Below the pieces are notes generated by a model that had not been told where the DNA came from, ran no database searches, and saw only the letters and a list, made by a program, of their open reading frames with translations. Below, piece after piece: positions 1-6,767 of a DNA stretch of 10,876 nucleotides (positions are counted from its first letter, which is position 1; each line of letters opens with the position of its first letter). Position numbers and translations under genes: made by a program. The DNA comes from Ignavibacteria bacterium UBA4661 (GTDB lineage: Bacteria; Bacteroidota; Ignavibacteria; Kapaibacteriales; UBA4661): contig DHLT01000310.1 in assembly GCA_002405405.1 (NCBI GenBank), forward strand, positions 1 to 10,876. Reading direction: 5' to 3'.

Positions 1-150
1 CCAAATATTTTTTGAATTTGCAGAAATCGAATTATCAACGATATCAGCTACTGCCGTTTCGATATTGTACCCAATCGCCCGAAAAGTCTCAATCATTGAG
101 GAAGCTTCAGGAACCGCTGGTGTAGTTTGGTATTTAGAATAATCCATCAT
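1..150 (-). CDS. GHKL-fold ATPase (MutL/Hsp90/MORC-like), N-terminal fragment cut by window edge
   Basis: Only the first 50 codons are in the window; the gene continues beyond position 1. The translation starts MMDYSKYQTTPAVPEASSMI and continues to a helix with D36-I-V-D39-N40-S-I-S-A44. This is the N-box of GHKL ATPases (compare E-L-x-x-N-S-x-D-A in MutL and Hsp90), where Asn40 would bind Mg-ATP. The usual catalytic Glu position appears as Asp36. The nucleotide-binding G-boxes lie outside the window, so ATPase activity is inferred. The start ATG (148-150) shares its A with the TGA stop of the upstream nuclease gene (TGATG), which implies translational coupling. A second ATG follows directly at 145-147. 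With a C5 methyltransferase and a small nuclease upstream, the context is a restriction-modification-type defence operon of the MutL/MORC-ATPase class. It could also be a more general GHKL ATP-binding protein. Confidence 0.8.
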   Translation of the reverse strand, partial: MMDYSKYQTTPAVPEASSMIETFRAIGYNIETAVADIVDNSISANSKNIW

Positions 151-590
151 CAATATCCAATGATTAAAATGCCTTCTAATGGTAGGTGTAGTCTGTCAGA
201 GGTGTAAAGAGTATCAAAAAAGGTAATCACAGTTTGAAAATCTGAACTTCTTCTATAGTTCTTTCTTACGGCAATCACTAAGTAATCGACTTCATGCATC
301 ATACATGCTTGAAATAGATCTTTTAGAAATTGATAGTTCGTAACCGCGCGACCTGCCTCAACTTCTATAACTGTCTTGTTAGAACTATTGTATCCATCTG
401 CATCAAAGTATTTCTCGAGCTTTCCATTTTGACCAAATAAAACAGGGACTTGAATCCTATCATTTAATTTTTTACCTTTCTCAATACGAAAATTGAGATT
501 CTCTAAATCTAATCTTACTTTCTCCAAGACAACATTACTTTCATGCTTATGTTGACCTGAATCAATTAACTCTATCTTGGAGTCAAACAC
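150..590 (-). CDS. Small PD-(D/E)XK-like restriction endonuclease, BamHI/BglII-type E-x-E motif
   Basis: A 146-residue protein from a GTG start at 588-590. The centre carries D63/D65 followed by a beta-strand with E76-V-E78-A-G-R, then a helix and a second hydrophobic strand (VDYLVIAVRK, 101-110). This is the layout of a PD-(D/E)XK nuclease core: an acidic residue, then E-x-E on the next strand in place of E-x-K, as in BamHI (E-x-E) and BglII (E-x-Q). I infer it is the DNA-cutting or DNA-sensing partner of the methyltransferase just upstream. No specific named enzyme is recognised. The GTG has no Shine-Dalgarno, and the same frame is open upstream to the methyltransferase stop, encoding a plausible extra N-terminus (see 591-656), so the protein may really be 168 residues. 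The stop overlaps the ATPase start by one base. The gene is AT-rich, like its operon partners. Confidence 0.82.
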   Translation of the reverse strand: MFDSKIELIDSGQHKHESNVVLEKVRLDLENLNFRIEKGKKLNDRIQVPVLFGQNGKLEKYFDADGYNSSNKTVIEVEAGRAVTNYQFLKDLFQACMMHEVDYLVIAVRKNYRRSSDFQTVITFFDTLYTSDRLHLPLEGILIIGY

Positions 591-656
591 ACTTACAAGA
601 CTTTTTAAGTGTTCAGGAATTACCCTACTCTTCGGGAAAAACTGCCAATCAGTTAT
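591..656 (-). other. Probable N-terminal extension of the nuclease with a non-canonical ATA start
   Basis: In frame with the nuclease, codons upstream of the GTG at 590 remain open to a stop at 723-725 but contain no ATG, GTG or TTG. The stretch from 656 reads as a folded-looking segment (TDWQFFPKSRVIPEHLKSLV) rather than random spacer, and it resembles what I recall as the N-terminus of related nucleases. An ATA codon at 656-654 overlaps the methyltransferase TAA stop (655-653) as ATAA. This is exactly what the common ATGA stop/start overlap would become after one G-to-A change, which leaves the stop intact (TGA to TAA) but turns the start into ATA. Whether ATA is used, GTG at 590 is used, or the gene is weakened is not decidable here. 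Confidence 0.5.
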
Positions 657-1897
657 AGCATCTCGCGGATTTTTTCTGCAATTCTTTGAGCCATCAGCGG
701 TGGCACGGCATTTCCTATTTGCTTAAATGCGGCAGTTCTACTTCCTTCAAAGAAATAATCATCAGGAAAAGACTGTATTCTTGCAGCCTCTCTTACGCTG
801 ATAGAGCGATTTTGTGCTTTATCTGGATGTATATAGTAATGCCCATCCATCGCTATATGCGCTACTATTGTGTGCGATATGCCGTTACCGTTGACAACTT
901 GGAATCGGTTGGTAAAGGATTCTCTATTTGAGTGCTTAATTAGTCTCTCGGGTAGTTCGGCATAATTCAAACGCTTTCCTTTACTCCACTCTTCAACTGC
1001 CGTATGATAAATCTCCAAATCATTTTGATTATTTGGTCTTGAGATGTGCTGCGTAACAAATTCAGAATCGTGCCTGATATTAGCCATTCTTAGATACTCT
1101 GTATTTGGTTTAGCGTACTTGACTGCATTTAAGGTTCCCTCTCCACTCTTTAGGGGTTTTAGATCAGATAGTAAATCTTTCCAAACTGTATAGTTTTCTC
1201 CGGAGATTACTTCAAAGATTGGATATGATAAATCTAATTCTTTTTTCCATCCAATAATAATCACTCTCTTTCTATCCTGCAATACACCGAAATCTTTTGC
1301 ATTCAATACTTTATATTTATTAGGCGGGAGGCTTACCTCATAGCCCGCATTTTTTACAGCATTCAGAATTTTATTAAGATATTCACCATTATTTGCAGAC
1401 AATATACCAGGTACATTTTCAAATACAAACATTTTTGGCCGATATTTTTTCAAAAATTCAATATAGTATTGATATAGATGATTTCTTGGGTCATTCTCCA
1501 TATTTTTTCGAGCTCGTCCAACAATTGAATAGGCTTGACAAGGTGGACCACCGATGATTAAATCAATCTTATTTCCTTTAAGCTCTCGATCAATCATGCA
1601 GAAAATTTCACTCAGTGTCGTTTCTGAGATTTCTTTATTGATCACCGAATCAATTAGATGACTTGGTACATTACTCCACAGCTCCTCTTTGTTCTTAGTT
1701 TTAGATTTTAGGTAATCGTTATAGATCTGTTCTTTATTATTCTCTTTTAACCAATGATATACAGTTCTTGTCTTGATTGTATCACAAGCGTCTTTATTCA
1801 TTTCTACATGAGCAATAGGATTAAAGCCCGCACGGATGAATCCCTCCGAAAGCCCCCCTGCACCAGCAAACAAATCTATGTAGTTCAACTTTTTCAT
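653..1897 (-). CDS. DNA (cytosine-5-)-methyltransferase, Dcm/HhaI family
   Basis: Transfers a methyl group from S-adenosylmethionine to C5 of cytosine in a specific DNA site. From the chosen ATG the protein has 414 residues and all the main motifs in order: motif I DLFAGAGG near residues 8-15 (SAM binding), motif IV GGPPCQAYS with catalytic Cys120, motif VI FENVPG with Glu160, motif VIII QDRKR at 207-211, motif IX REAARIQSFPD at 369-379, and motif X GNAVPP at 395-400. The target-recognition region is about 212-368. The gap between motifs I and IV is about 40 residues longer than in HhaI-sized enzymes and is charged and helical. An in-frame ATG at 1918 would add seven residues (MTEVSLC). I prefer 1897 because MKKLNYIDLF places motif I where the family has it, but neither start has a Shine-Dalgarno. 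It is the first gene of the defence operon. Its bases are far more AT-rich than the efflux genes, suggesting horizontal acquisition. The recognition sequence cannot be read from the sequence. Confidence 0.97.
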   Translation of the reverse strand: MKKLNYIDLFAGAGGLSEGFIRAGFNPIAHVEMNKDACDTIKTRTVYHWLKENNKEQIYNDYLKSKTKNKEELWSNVPSHLIDSVINKEISETTLSEIFCMIDRELKGNKIDLIIGGPPCQAYSIVGRARKNMENDPRNHLYQYYIEFLKKYRPKMFVFENVPGILSANNGEYLNKILNAVKNAGYEVSLPPNKYKVLNAKDFGVLQDRKRVIIIGWKKELDLSYPIFEVISGENYTVWKDLLSDLKPLKSGEGTLNAVKYAKPNTEYLRMANIRHDSEFVTQHISRPNNQNDLEIYHTAVEEWSKGKRLNYAELPERLIKHSNRESFTNRFQVVNGNGISHTIVAHIAMDGHYYIHPDKAQNRSISVREAARIQSFPDDYFFEGSRTAAFKQIGNAVPPLMAQRIAEKIREML

Positions 1898-1918
1898 ACA
1901 CAAACTGACTTCTGTCAT

Positions 1919-1996
1919 AAAAAGATTGAAGAAAAAACTTTTATTAAGCCCTCAATTATAACGTATAAACAAAATATATTTTTTATTAGACATTGT
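1919..1996. promoter_or_regulatory. AT-rich divergent promoter region between methyltransferase and META lipoprotein genes
   Basis: This stretch separates divergent genes. On the minus strand it contains a perfect TATAAT (plus-strand ATTATA at 1955-1960), 37-58 bases before the two candidate methyltransferase starts. No matching -35 box is visible 16-18 bases upstream. On the plus strand an overlapping TATAAC (1957-1962) could serve the lipoprotein gene. No TTTG/TAnnTTTG pair of the classical Bacteroidetes type with standard spacing was found. The call is positional plus one -10 hexamer, so it is weak. Confidence 0.35.
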
Positions 1997-2044
1997 ATGA
2001 CCGACAAAACTACAATACTAGCATGGAAATTACCCTATAGTCAG

Positions 2045-2647
2045 ATGTGCCCTCATCAACCATCGTCTCTTCAACATAGGGTGCAGAGCGCATGGATACT
2101 ACTGTTTATTCTGTTGATGAGTCTTGCTCTTTCCGGTTGCAATATGCTTACGGTTACGCCTGATACCACAAGTGATTTGCTTCCAACCACGATACTATCG
2201 ACCGACAATGCTCCTGCATTGAATGAACTCACGGCGATTGAATTCATCAAAGTAATACCGGGTGAACGTGGTAGTGGTACATTTCCACTCGTACAAAATA
2301 TTTTGTGGCGCGCACAAGCATTTCGCACGGCAGGACGCAGGTTCTTGATTCAACTTCCTGCTACTTCTCCGTCGAGTCAGTTTAACAGTGCACAGCTACT
2401 TTTTCAATCAACCCCGAATAGTGGCTCTCAGCCGCTTGGCATGTTAGGTGCAGGTGGATCAACAACATGCAATGCGGCATCTTTTGCCTACAGCATCTCT
2501 GCAAGCAGTATAACGATTCGCAGTGTTGGTGCAACATTGGTCGCCTGCGATCCGCTGAGGATGACTATCGAGCACTTGTATTTCTCCGGTTTGCCACGAG
2601 CAACATCATATACAGTTGAGGGCGATATCCTCACCATCTTCCTATAA
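2045..2647 (+). CDS. META-domain (HslJ-like) lipoprotein
   Basis: A 200-residue protein with a type II signal peptide: positively charged HR at 11-12, hydrophobic run WILLFILLMSLAL, and lipobox LSGC with Cys32 as the lipidation site. The C-terminal half ends with a pattern typical of the META domain (Pfam family of HslJ and related proteins): CN..S..Y.I....I.I, then GATLVACDPLRMTIE, then a short helix and the strand YTVEGDILTIFL. META-domain proteins are envelope proteins linked to heat or novobiocin tolerance in E. coli HslJ; the molecular role is unknown. The start is uncertain: ATG at 2045 gives a normal signal peptide, while the in-frame ATG at 1997 adds 16 residues. The frame stays open even further upstream into the methyltransferase gene, but that part is antisense to a real gene and unlikely to be translated. 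The gene converges on the hydrolase gene with a 16-base gap and no visible terminator. Confidence 0.85.
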   Translation: MCPHQPSSLQHRVQSAWILLFILLMSLALSGCNMLTVTPDTTSDLLPTTILSTDNAPALNELTAIEFIKVIPGERGSGTFPLVQNILWRAQAFRTAGRRFLIQLPATSPSSQFNSAQLLFQSTPNSGSQPLGMLGAGGSTTCNAASFAYSISASSITIRSVGATLVACDPLRMTIEHLYFSGLPRATSYTVEGDILTIFL

Positions 2648-2663
2648 GCATGACCTATCGAGT

Positions 2664-3611
2664 TTAGATGACTACCGTTTCGCCAATGCGAGTCCATGCA
2701 ATGCGAGCAGAGGTCGTTTGCATTGCCGCAACAAATCGAGGAATGGGTTCATTCATCGACTCTTGGCTTTGTTTGAAGGTATTGCAGTGCATAGGGGCAA
2801 TCACGGATGCTTTGGCATGGAGAGCCATCTGTACGGCTTCTTCGGGGTTGCAATGCACATCAACCCAAGGGTTATATGCACCAATCGGCATACATGCAAG
2901 ATCGATTTTGTCGAAACGTTCGCCGATCACTTTGAAGTAATCGCACATAGCTGTATCGCCGCCGAACAGTACACGCTTATCACGCGATTGCAAGACCACA
3001 CTATTAAAACTTCTTCCGGTTTTGCGCTGTCCTTTTCTGCGGTCGGGTTCCCATGGAAAACGCCAGCCAAAGTGTCGTACTTGAAATGCCGATAGCGTCA
3101 TGTCGTGGATCGTGAGCGATTGCCCCCAATCCATTTCTTGTACGGATCTCCACGGTAGGTCATCAACAATATCCTTCGTGTTATAGGCACAAACCACATC
3201 AATCGCATGTGGGTAGCGTGTTGCCAGAGCTTCGAGGGTGGGGTAATCGCAGTGATCCATGTGCCCATGCGACAGGACAATGAGATCGGGCTTCGGTACT
3301 TCCTCCACACGCAGAGCAGGTGGCGTTACGCGCTGTATCCCTATTGTCGTACCCAAAAAACGAATACCGATTTTGGTAAAGAGAACAGGATCGCACAGAA
3401 TGATTTTACCGTGCATGTTGAGAAGAATACTCGAATGCCCAAGCCACGATGCCGTAACAGCATCATTCGACCATTCATGTGGTGTAGGACGTATAACCGA
3501 AGTCAATGCGTGAAGAGGCAGTGTTTGCGAGGGCAGAGTGCCAAGAGCAATCCCTGCACCAAGAGCAGTATTCTGCAATATTTGACGGCGCGCAAAATTC
3601 ATAGCAGACAT
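2664..3611 (-). CDS. Metallo-beta-lactamase-fold hydrolase, UlaG/RomA/NAPE-PLD-like, probable Tat substrate
   Basis: A 315-residue protein with the metal-binding signature H115-G-H117-M-D119-H120, and further likely ligands H180 (VRHFGWR), D219 (GGDTAMCDY) and H275 (APMHCNTF). The order and spacing resemble the NAPE-phospholipase D / RomA / UlaG branch of the superfamily, so a two-metal hydrolase (phosphodiesterase or lactonase type) is expected. The substrate is unknown. The N-terminus has twin arginines (FARRQILQ) followed by a weakly hydrophobic Ala/Gly/Leu stretch ending near LHA (residue 35), which fits a Tat signal peptide and periplasmic location. Start: ATG at 3611, or three codons later at 3602 (MNFARRQ); the latter is also plausible. 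It lies 94 bases downstream of the RND permease stop on the same strand, with no obvious terminator between, so read-through is possible. Confidence 0.92.
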   Translation of the reverse strand: MSAMNFARRQILQNTALGAGIALGTLPSQTLPLHALTSVIRPTPHEWSNDAVTASWLGHSSILLNMHGKIILCDPVLFTKIGIRFLGTTIGIQRVTPPALRVEEVPKPDLIVLSHGHMDHCDYPTLEALATRYPHAIDVVCAYNTKDIVDDLPWRSVQEMDWGQSLTIHDMTLSAFQVRHFGWRFPWEPDRRKGQRKTGRSFNSVVLQSRDKRVLFGGDTAMCDYFKVIGERFDKIDLACMPIGAYNPWVDVHCNPEEAVQMALHAKASVIAPMHCNTFKQSQESMNEPIPRFVAAMQTTSARIAWTRIGETVVI

Positions 3612-3705
3612 TCAAAAAAATGATCGAAGATAATTCCCCAATGCAAACGTACAACATGCCACACAAAAAACATATCTATCGAGAGTAAGAATGCTTCCTG
3701 ATTGC

Positions 3706-6700
3706 TCAGAATGTGGCCTCTTCCTCAATCGATGGAGGAATAAGTTTGTACAGCACCGGTGTAACAATACGCGAGAGAATCGTTGAACTTATCAATCCGC
3801 CAATAAGCACTAATGCCAAGGGTGAGATCAACGGATTGGGGTTGAGAGCAATCGGGGTCAGTCCGCCAATTGCCGTGAGCGATGTCAGCACCACCGGCAA
3901 GAAGCGCAGTTCGCCTGCTCGCTCAATAGCATCATTGAGTTCCATGCCTTCACGGCGAAGTTGATTGGTAAAATCTACGAGCAAAATGGAATTCTTCACT
4001 TCAATTCCTGCTAACCCAATAAAGCCGATAATCGCAACAAAGGACATCGGATTTCCCGTAAGCCACAGCATGGTAATGCCACCAATAACCCCCAAAGGTA
4101 TGACCGACAACACGATCAGAATACCCTTGAATGTTTTGAACTGCAAAATCAAAACTGCTACAAACAGAAACACGGTCAATACGATTACCGTTGCAAAATT
4201 GCCCCCGAATGCATCCCCTTCGCTTTCCGCCTCACCGGCAAATTTGAAGGTATAACCCGCAGGCATTTTTATTGCCTTGAGTTGTGGCGTAATATCTTTG
4301 AGAACCATATTGGCAAGAACATTTTTTTGTGTGTATGAGGTAATCTTTACAAAGCGATTCTTGTTGAAATGATTGACACTGCTTGGCGATGTTTCAAAGC
4401 CGATCGTTGCAATTTGTGTGAGTGGAATAGGCACACCCACAGCATTATTAATCGAAAGATTATTGAAAACATCGAGTGTAGCAAAACGATCTTTCGGGGC
4501 AGTCACCATAATAGCATAATCGTCGCCATTATCATCGGTATAGGTTCCCATGTTCAGCCCTGCTACCGCTAAGCGAATCATGCGATCAATATCGCCCGTC
4601 AAGACACCAAGGATACGTGCCTTCTCACGATTGATATAAATTTTTACATCGGTCTTCAGCGTATTGAGTTCATTATTGACATAGATTGTCCCTGTATGTG
4701 CTTTCAGAAGAGCTTCGACTTGAAAAGATAATTGGCGCAAAGTGTCGAGATTATTCCCAAACACACGAATCGAGATGGGTGCTTCGATGGGCGGTCCTTG
4801 TTCAAAATCTTTGACCTCGACTTGAGCGTATGGGAATTGAGCGAATTGTCCGCGCAGTGTTTCGATCAGTTGACGTTTAGCAGTAGGTTGTGCCGCTTCG
4901 TCCATTTGAACAAAGATTTGCGCAAAGTCTGATTTCTCCTCTTGTTGCGTAACATTATAATAGATCTGGGGATTGCCTTTGCCCACATTGGTCGTAAAGT
5001 ATCGCACCAAGGGGTTTGCACGCACGGTATCTTCAATCATACGAGCAATACGATTACTCTCATGAATATTCGTTTGCAAAGGCATACGTACATTGATGAG
5101 AAAAATCGGTTTTTCCGATGTTGGAAATAATCGAAATCCTAATACCCCAAACAATCCCAATGAGCCACCAAATAAAGCAAGAGAAAGAATAAGTGTCAGC
5201 ACAGGATGCTGCAAAGCACGGTGCATGAGTTTGGTATATGTTGCATGAATGATATACTGCAAACCTCGTAAAAAGACATTCCCTTCAGGATTGCTGTGTG
5301 CACGCAAAATTCGACTGGCAAGAAAAGGCACTACCGTGAGTGAGACGATCATCGAAGCAACAACACTTGTAATGACTGCCATCGGCAAGCCTCGAATGAA
5401 CTCACCGGGTCCGCCCGGCAAGAAAACCAATGGCATAAAAGCAATAACTAATGTCGCCGTACATCCGATAACAGCCAGTGTAATTTGCTTTGTACCATTG
5501 AGTGCCGCAGACCATGCCGAATGCCCCTCGCGAAGCCATCGCTCAACATTTTCAACCACGACAATACTGTCATCAACCAACAATCCTAATGCTACCACCA
5601 AGCCGACAATACTGAGTTGATTCAACGAAAATCCAAAAGCATTCAATCCAACCAAACCTAGAGCCAAAGATAATGGTATAGCAATCATCACGACTAAGGA
5701 TGCACGGATCCCCAAAGGTAACAGCGTAACAAGAACGAGCACAATAGCCAGTCCAAAGTCAACTCCCAAACTTTTCAAACGTCGAGCAACATTGTCTGCC
5801 TGATCGAAGTTTTTCCTCATCACGATATTCGGTGGTAATTGTTTTTCAAACTCCTCGAGTATAGGTTTGAATTTTGCTTGTGTTACGGCAATATTGCCAC
5901 CTGCTTTTTGTGCGGCACTCATGAGCACACTGCGATGTCCATTCAATCGAGTAATATGTTTTTCGTCTTGATGTACATACGCGATCGTTGCAATATCACG
6001 CAAGTAAAGAATTGTACCCCGAGCATTATACACAATCGTACCGGCAACATCCTCAATGCTTTGAAACTTTCCACTGGTTTTGACATTGAATGTTGATGTT
6101 CCTAGTGTCAAATTTCCACCCGGTATATTGACAGCTTCGCTTTGAATACTCCCCAAAACAACATTCAATGGAATTTTCAGTTCAGCAAGTTTGGCGATAT
6201 TGATATCAACACGAATGATTTCATCCGGTATACCAAAAACCTTGACTTTCTTGAGATCAGTAATTTTTTCTAGTCGTTCTTTTAACTCATCGCTCTGCTC
6301 TTTGAGTGTTTTGTACGAAGCATTTTCACTGATCAGTGCAATCTGCATCACATTGACATCGGAGGGATCAATTTTACGAATGTCGATGCTGTAAATATCT
6401 TGTGGCAGAGTAGCGCGCAGGACATTCACCTCGCGGACAACTTCTTGATATTTGTTATTGACATCGACACCGTATTTAAATTCTGCTTGTATGACGGCAA
6501 TACCATCTTCAACTTTGGTGAGAATTTTATCGATGTTTTCCAATTCGTAGATTTTATTCTCAATGGGCTTGACAACTAATTCTTCCATGTCTTTCGGACT
6601 AGTACCGGGATACACCACCACAATCGGATAGGTCGGCGGATTGATCTGCGGATCTTCAGCACGCGGCATTGTCAAAAGCGTTACGACACCAACCACCGCA

Positions 6701-6762
6701 ACCATGACAAACATCACGAGGGTGAATTGATAATTCCTGATGGAAAATGATGTAAGATTCAT
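3706..6762 (-). CDS. RND efflux transporter permease (AcrB-like, HAE-1 type)
   Basis: The inner-membrane proton/drug antiporter of a tripartite pump, 1018 residues, a normal length for the family. TM1 is followed by the family block PRAEDPQINPPTYP (33-46) and the porter segment YPGTSPKDMEELVVKPIE. The proton-relay residues are present: D397-D398 in TM4 (GLLVDDSIVVVEN) and K923 in TM10 (GIEVKNSILLVDF). Two large periplasmic loops (about 33-335 and 550-855) separate the two six-helix bundles. The sequence looks like a hydrophobe/amphiphile exporter rather than a metal exporter, but the substrate cannot be assigned. The start ATG at 6762 lies five bases after the adaptor stop, so it is the last gene of the channel-adaptor-permease operon. 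It has no Shine-Dalgarno, like its neighbours. The C-terminus ends in acidic SIEEEATF. Confidence 0.97.
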   Translation of the reverse strand: MNLTSFSIRNYQFTLVMFVMVAVVGVVTLLTMPRAEDPQINPPTYPIVVVYPGTSPKDMEELVVKPIENKIYELENIDKILTKVEDGIAVIQAEFKYGVDVNNKYQEVVREVNVLRATLPQDIYSIDIRKIDPSDVNVMQIALISENASYKTLKEQSDELKERLEKITDLKKVKVFGIPDEIIRVDINIAKLAELKIPLNVVLGSIQSEAVNIPGGNLTLGTSTFNVKTSGKFQSIEDVAGTIVYNARGTILYLRDIATIAYVHQDEKHITRLNGHRSVLMSAAQKAGGNIAVTQAKFKPILEEFEKQLPPNIVMRKNFDQADNVARRLKSLGVDFGLAIVLVLVTLLPLGIRASLVVMIAIPLSLALGLVGLNAFGFSLNQLSIVGLVVALGLLVDDSIVVVENVERWLREGHSAWSAALNGTKQITLAVIGCTATLVIAFMPLVFLPGGPGEFIRGLPMAVITSVVASMIVSLTVVPFLASRILRAHSNPEGNVFLRGLQYIIHATYTKLMHRALQHPVLTLILSLALFGGSLGLFGVLGFRLFPTSEKPIFLINVRMPLQTNIHESNRIARMIEDTVRANPLVRYFTTNVGKGNPQIYYNVTQQEEKSDFAQIFVQMDEAAQPTAKRQLIETLRGQFAQFPYAQVEVKDFEQGPPIEAPISIRVFGNNLDTLRQLSFQVEALLKAHTGTIYVNNELNTLKTDVKIYINREKARILGVLTGDIDRMIRLAVAGLNMGTYTDDNGDDYAIMVTAPKDRFATLDVFNNLSINNAVGVPIPLTQIATIGFETSPSSVNHFNKNRFVKITSYTQKNVLANMVLKDITPQLKAIKMPAGYTFKFAGEAESEGDAFGGNFATVIVLTVFLFVAVLILQFKTFKGILIVLSVIPLGVIGGITMLWLTGNPMSFVAIIGFIGLAGIEVKNSILLVDFTNQLRREGMELNDAIERAGELRFLPVVLTSLTAIGGLTPIALNPNPLISPLALVLIGGLISSTILSRIVTPVLYKLIPPSIEEEATF

Positions 6763-6767
6763 GGCGA

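Noticed and set aside
686..931. Plus-strand open frame inside the methyltransferase gene
   Set aside because: It lies opposite conserved methyltransferase motifs IX and X, has no recognisable domain, and is a shadow of the real gene.
653..1918. Solitary (orphan) Dcm-type housekeeping methyltransferase
   Set aside because: The immediate coupling to a nuclease-like gene and a GHKL ATPase gene on the same strand argues for a restriction-type operon rather than an orphan enzyme.
1754..2044. Upstream extension of the META lipoprotein reading frame into the methyltransferase gene
   Set aside because: It is antisense to the well-supported 5' end of the methyltransferase gene, and it would bury the lipoprotein signal peptide in the middle of a protein. 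The signal peptide needs a start at 2045 or 1997.
2648..2663. Bidirectional terminator between the convergent META and hydrolase genes
   Set aside because: The gap is only 16 bases and no stem-loop with a T-run could be found in it or at its edges.
3207..3623. Plus-strand open frames opposite the metallo-hydrolase
   Set aside because: They are antisense to the HxHxDH-coding region and the Tat leader, with biased Cys/Arg-rich composition typical of shadow frames.
3612..3705. Search for a terminator between the permease and hydrolase genes
   Set aside because: The T-run on the minus strand (opposite the A-run near 3665-3670) is not preceded by a G+C-rich hairpin, so no terminator is called.
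5249..5620. Plus-strand 123-codon frame opposite the RND permease
   Set aside because: It lies opposite the TM4-TM6 region of a clearly intact permease and has no domain features.
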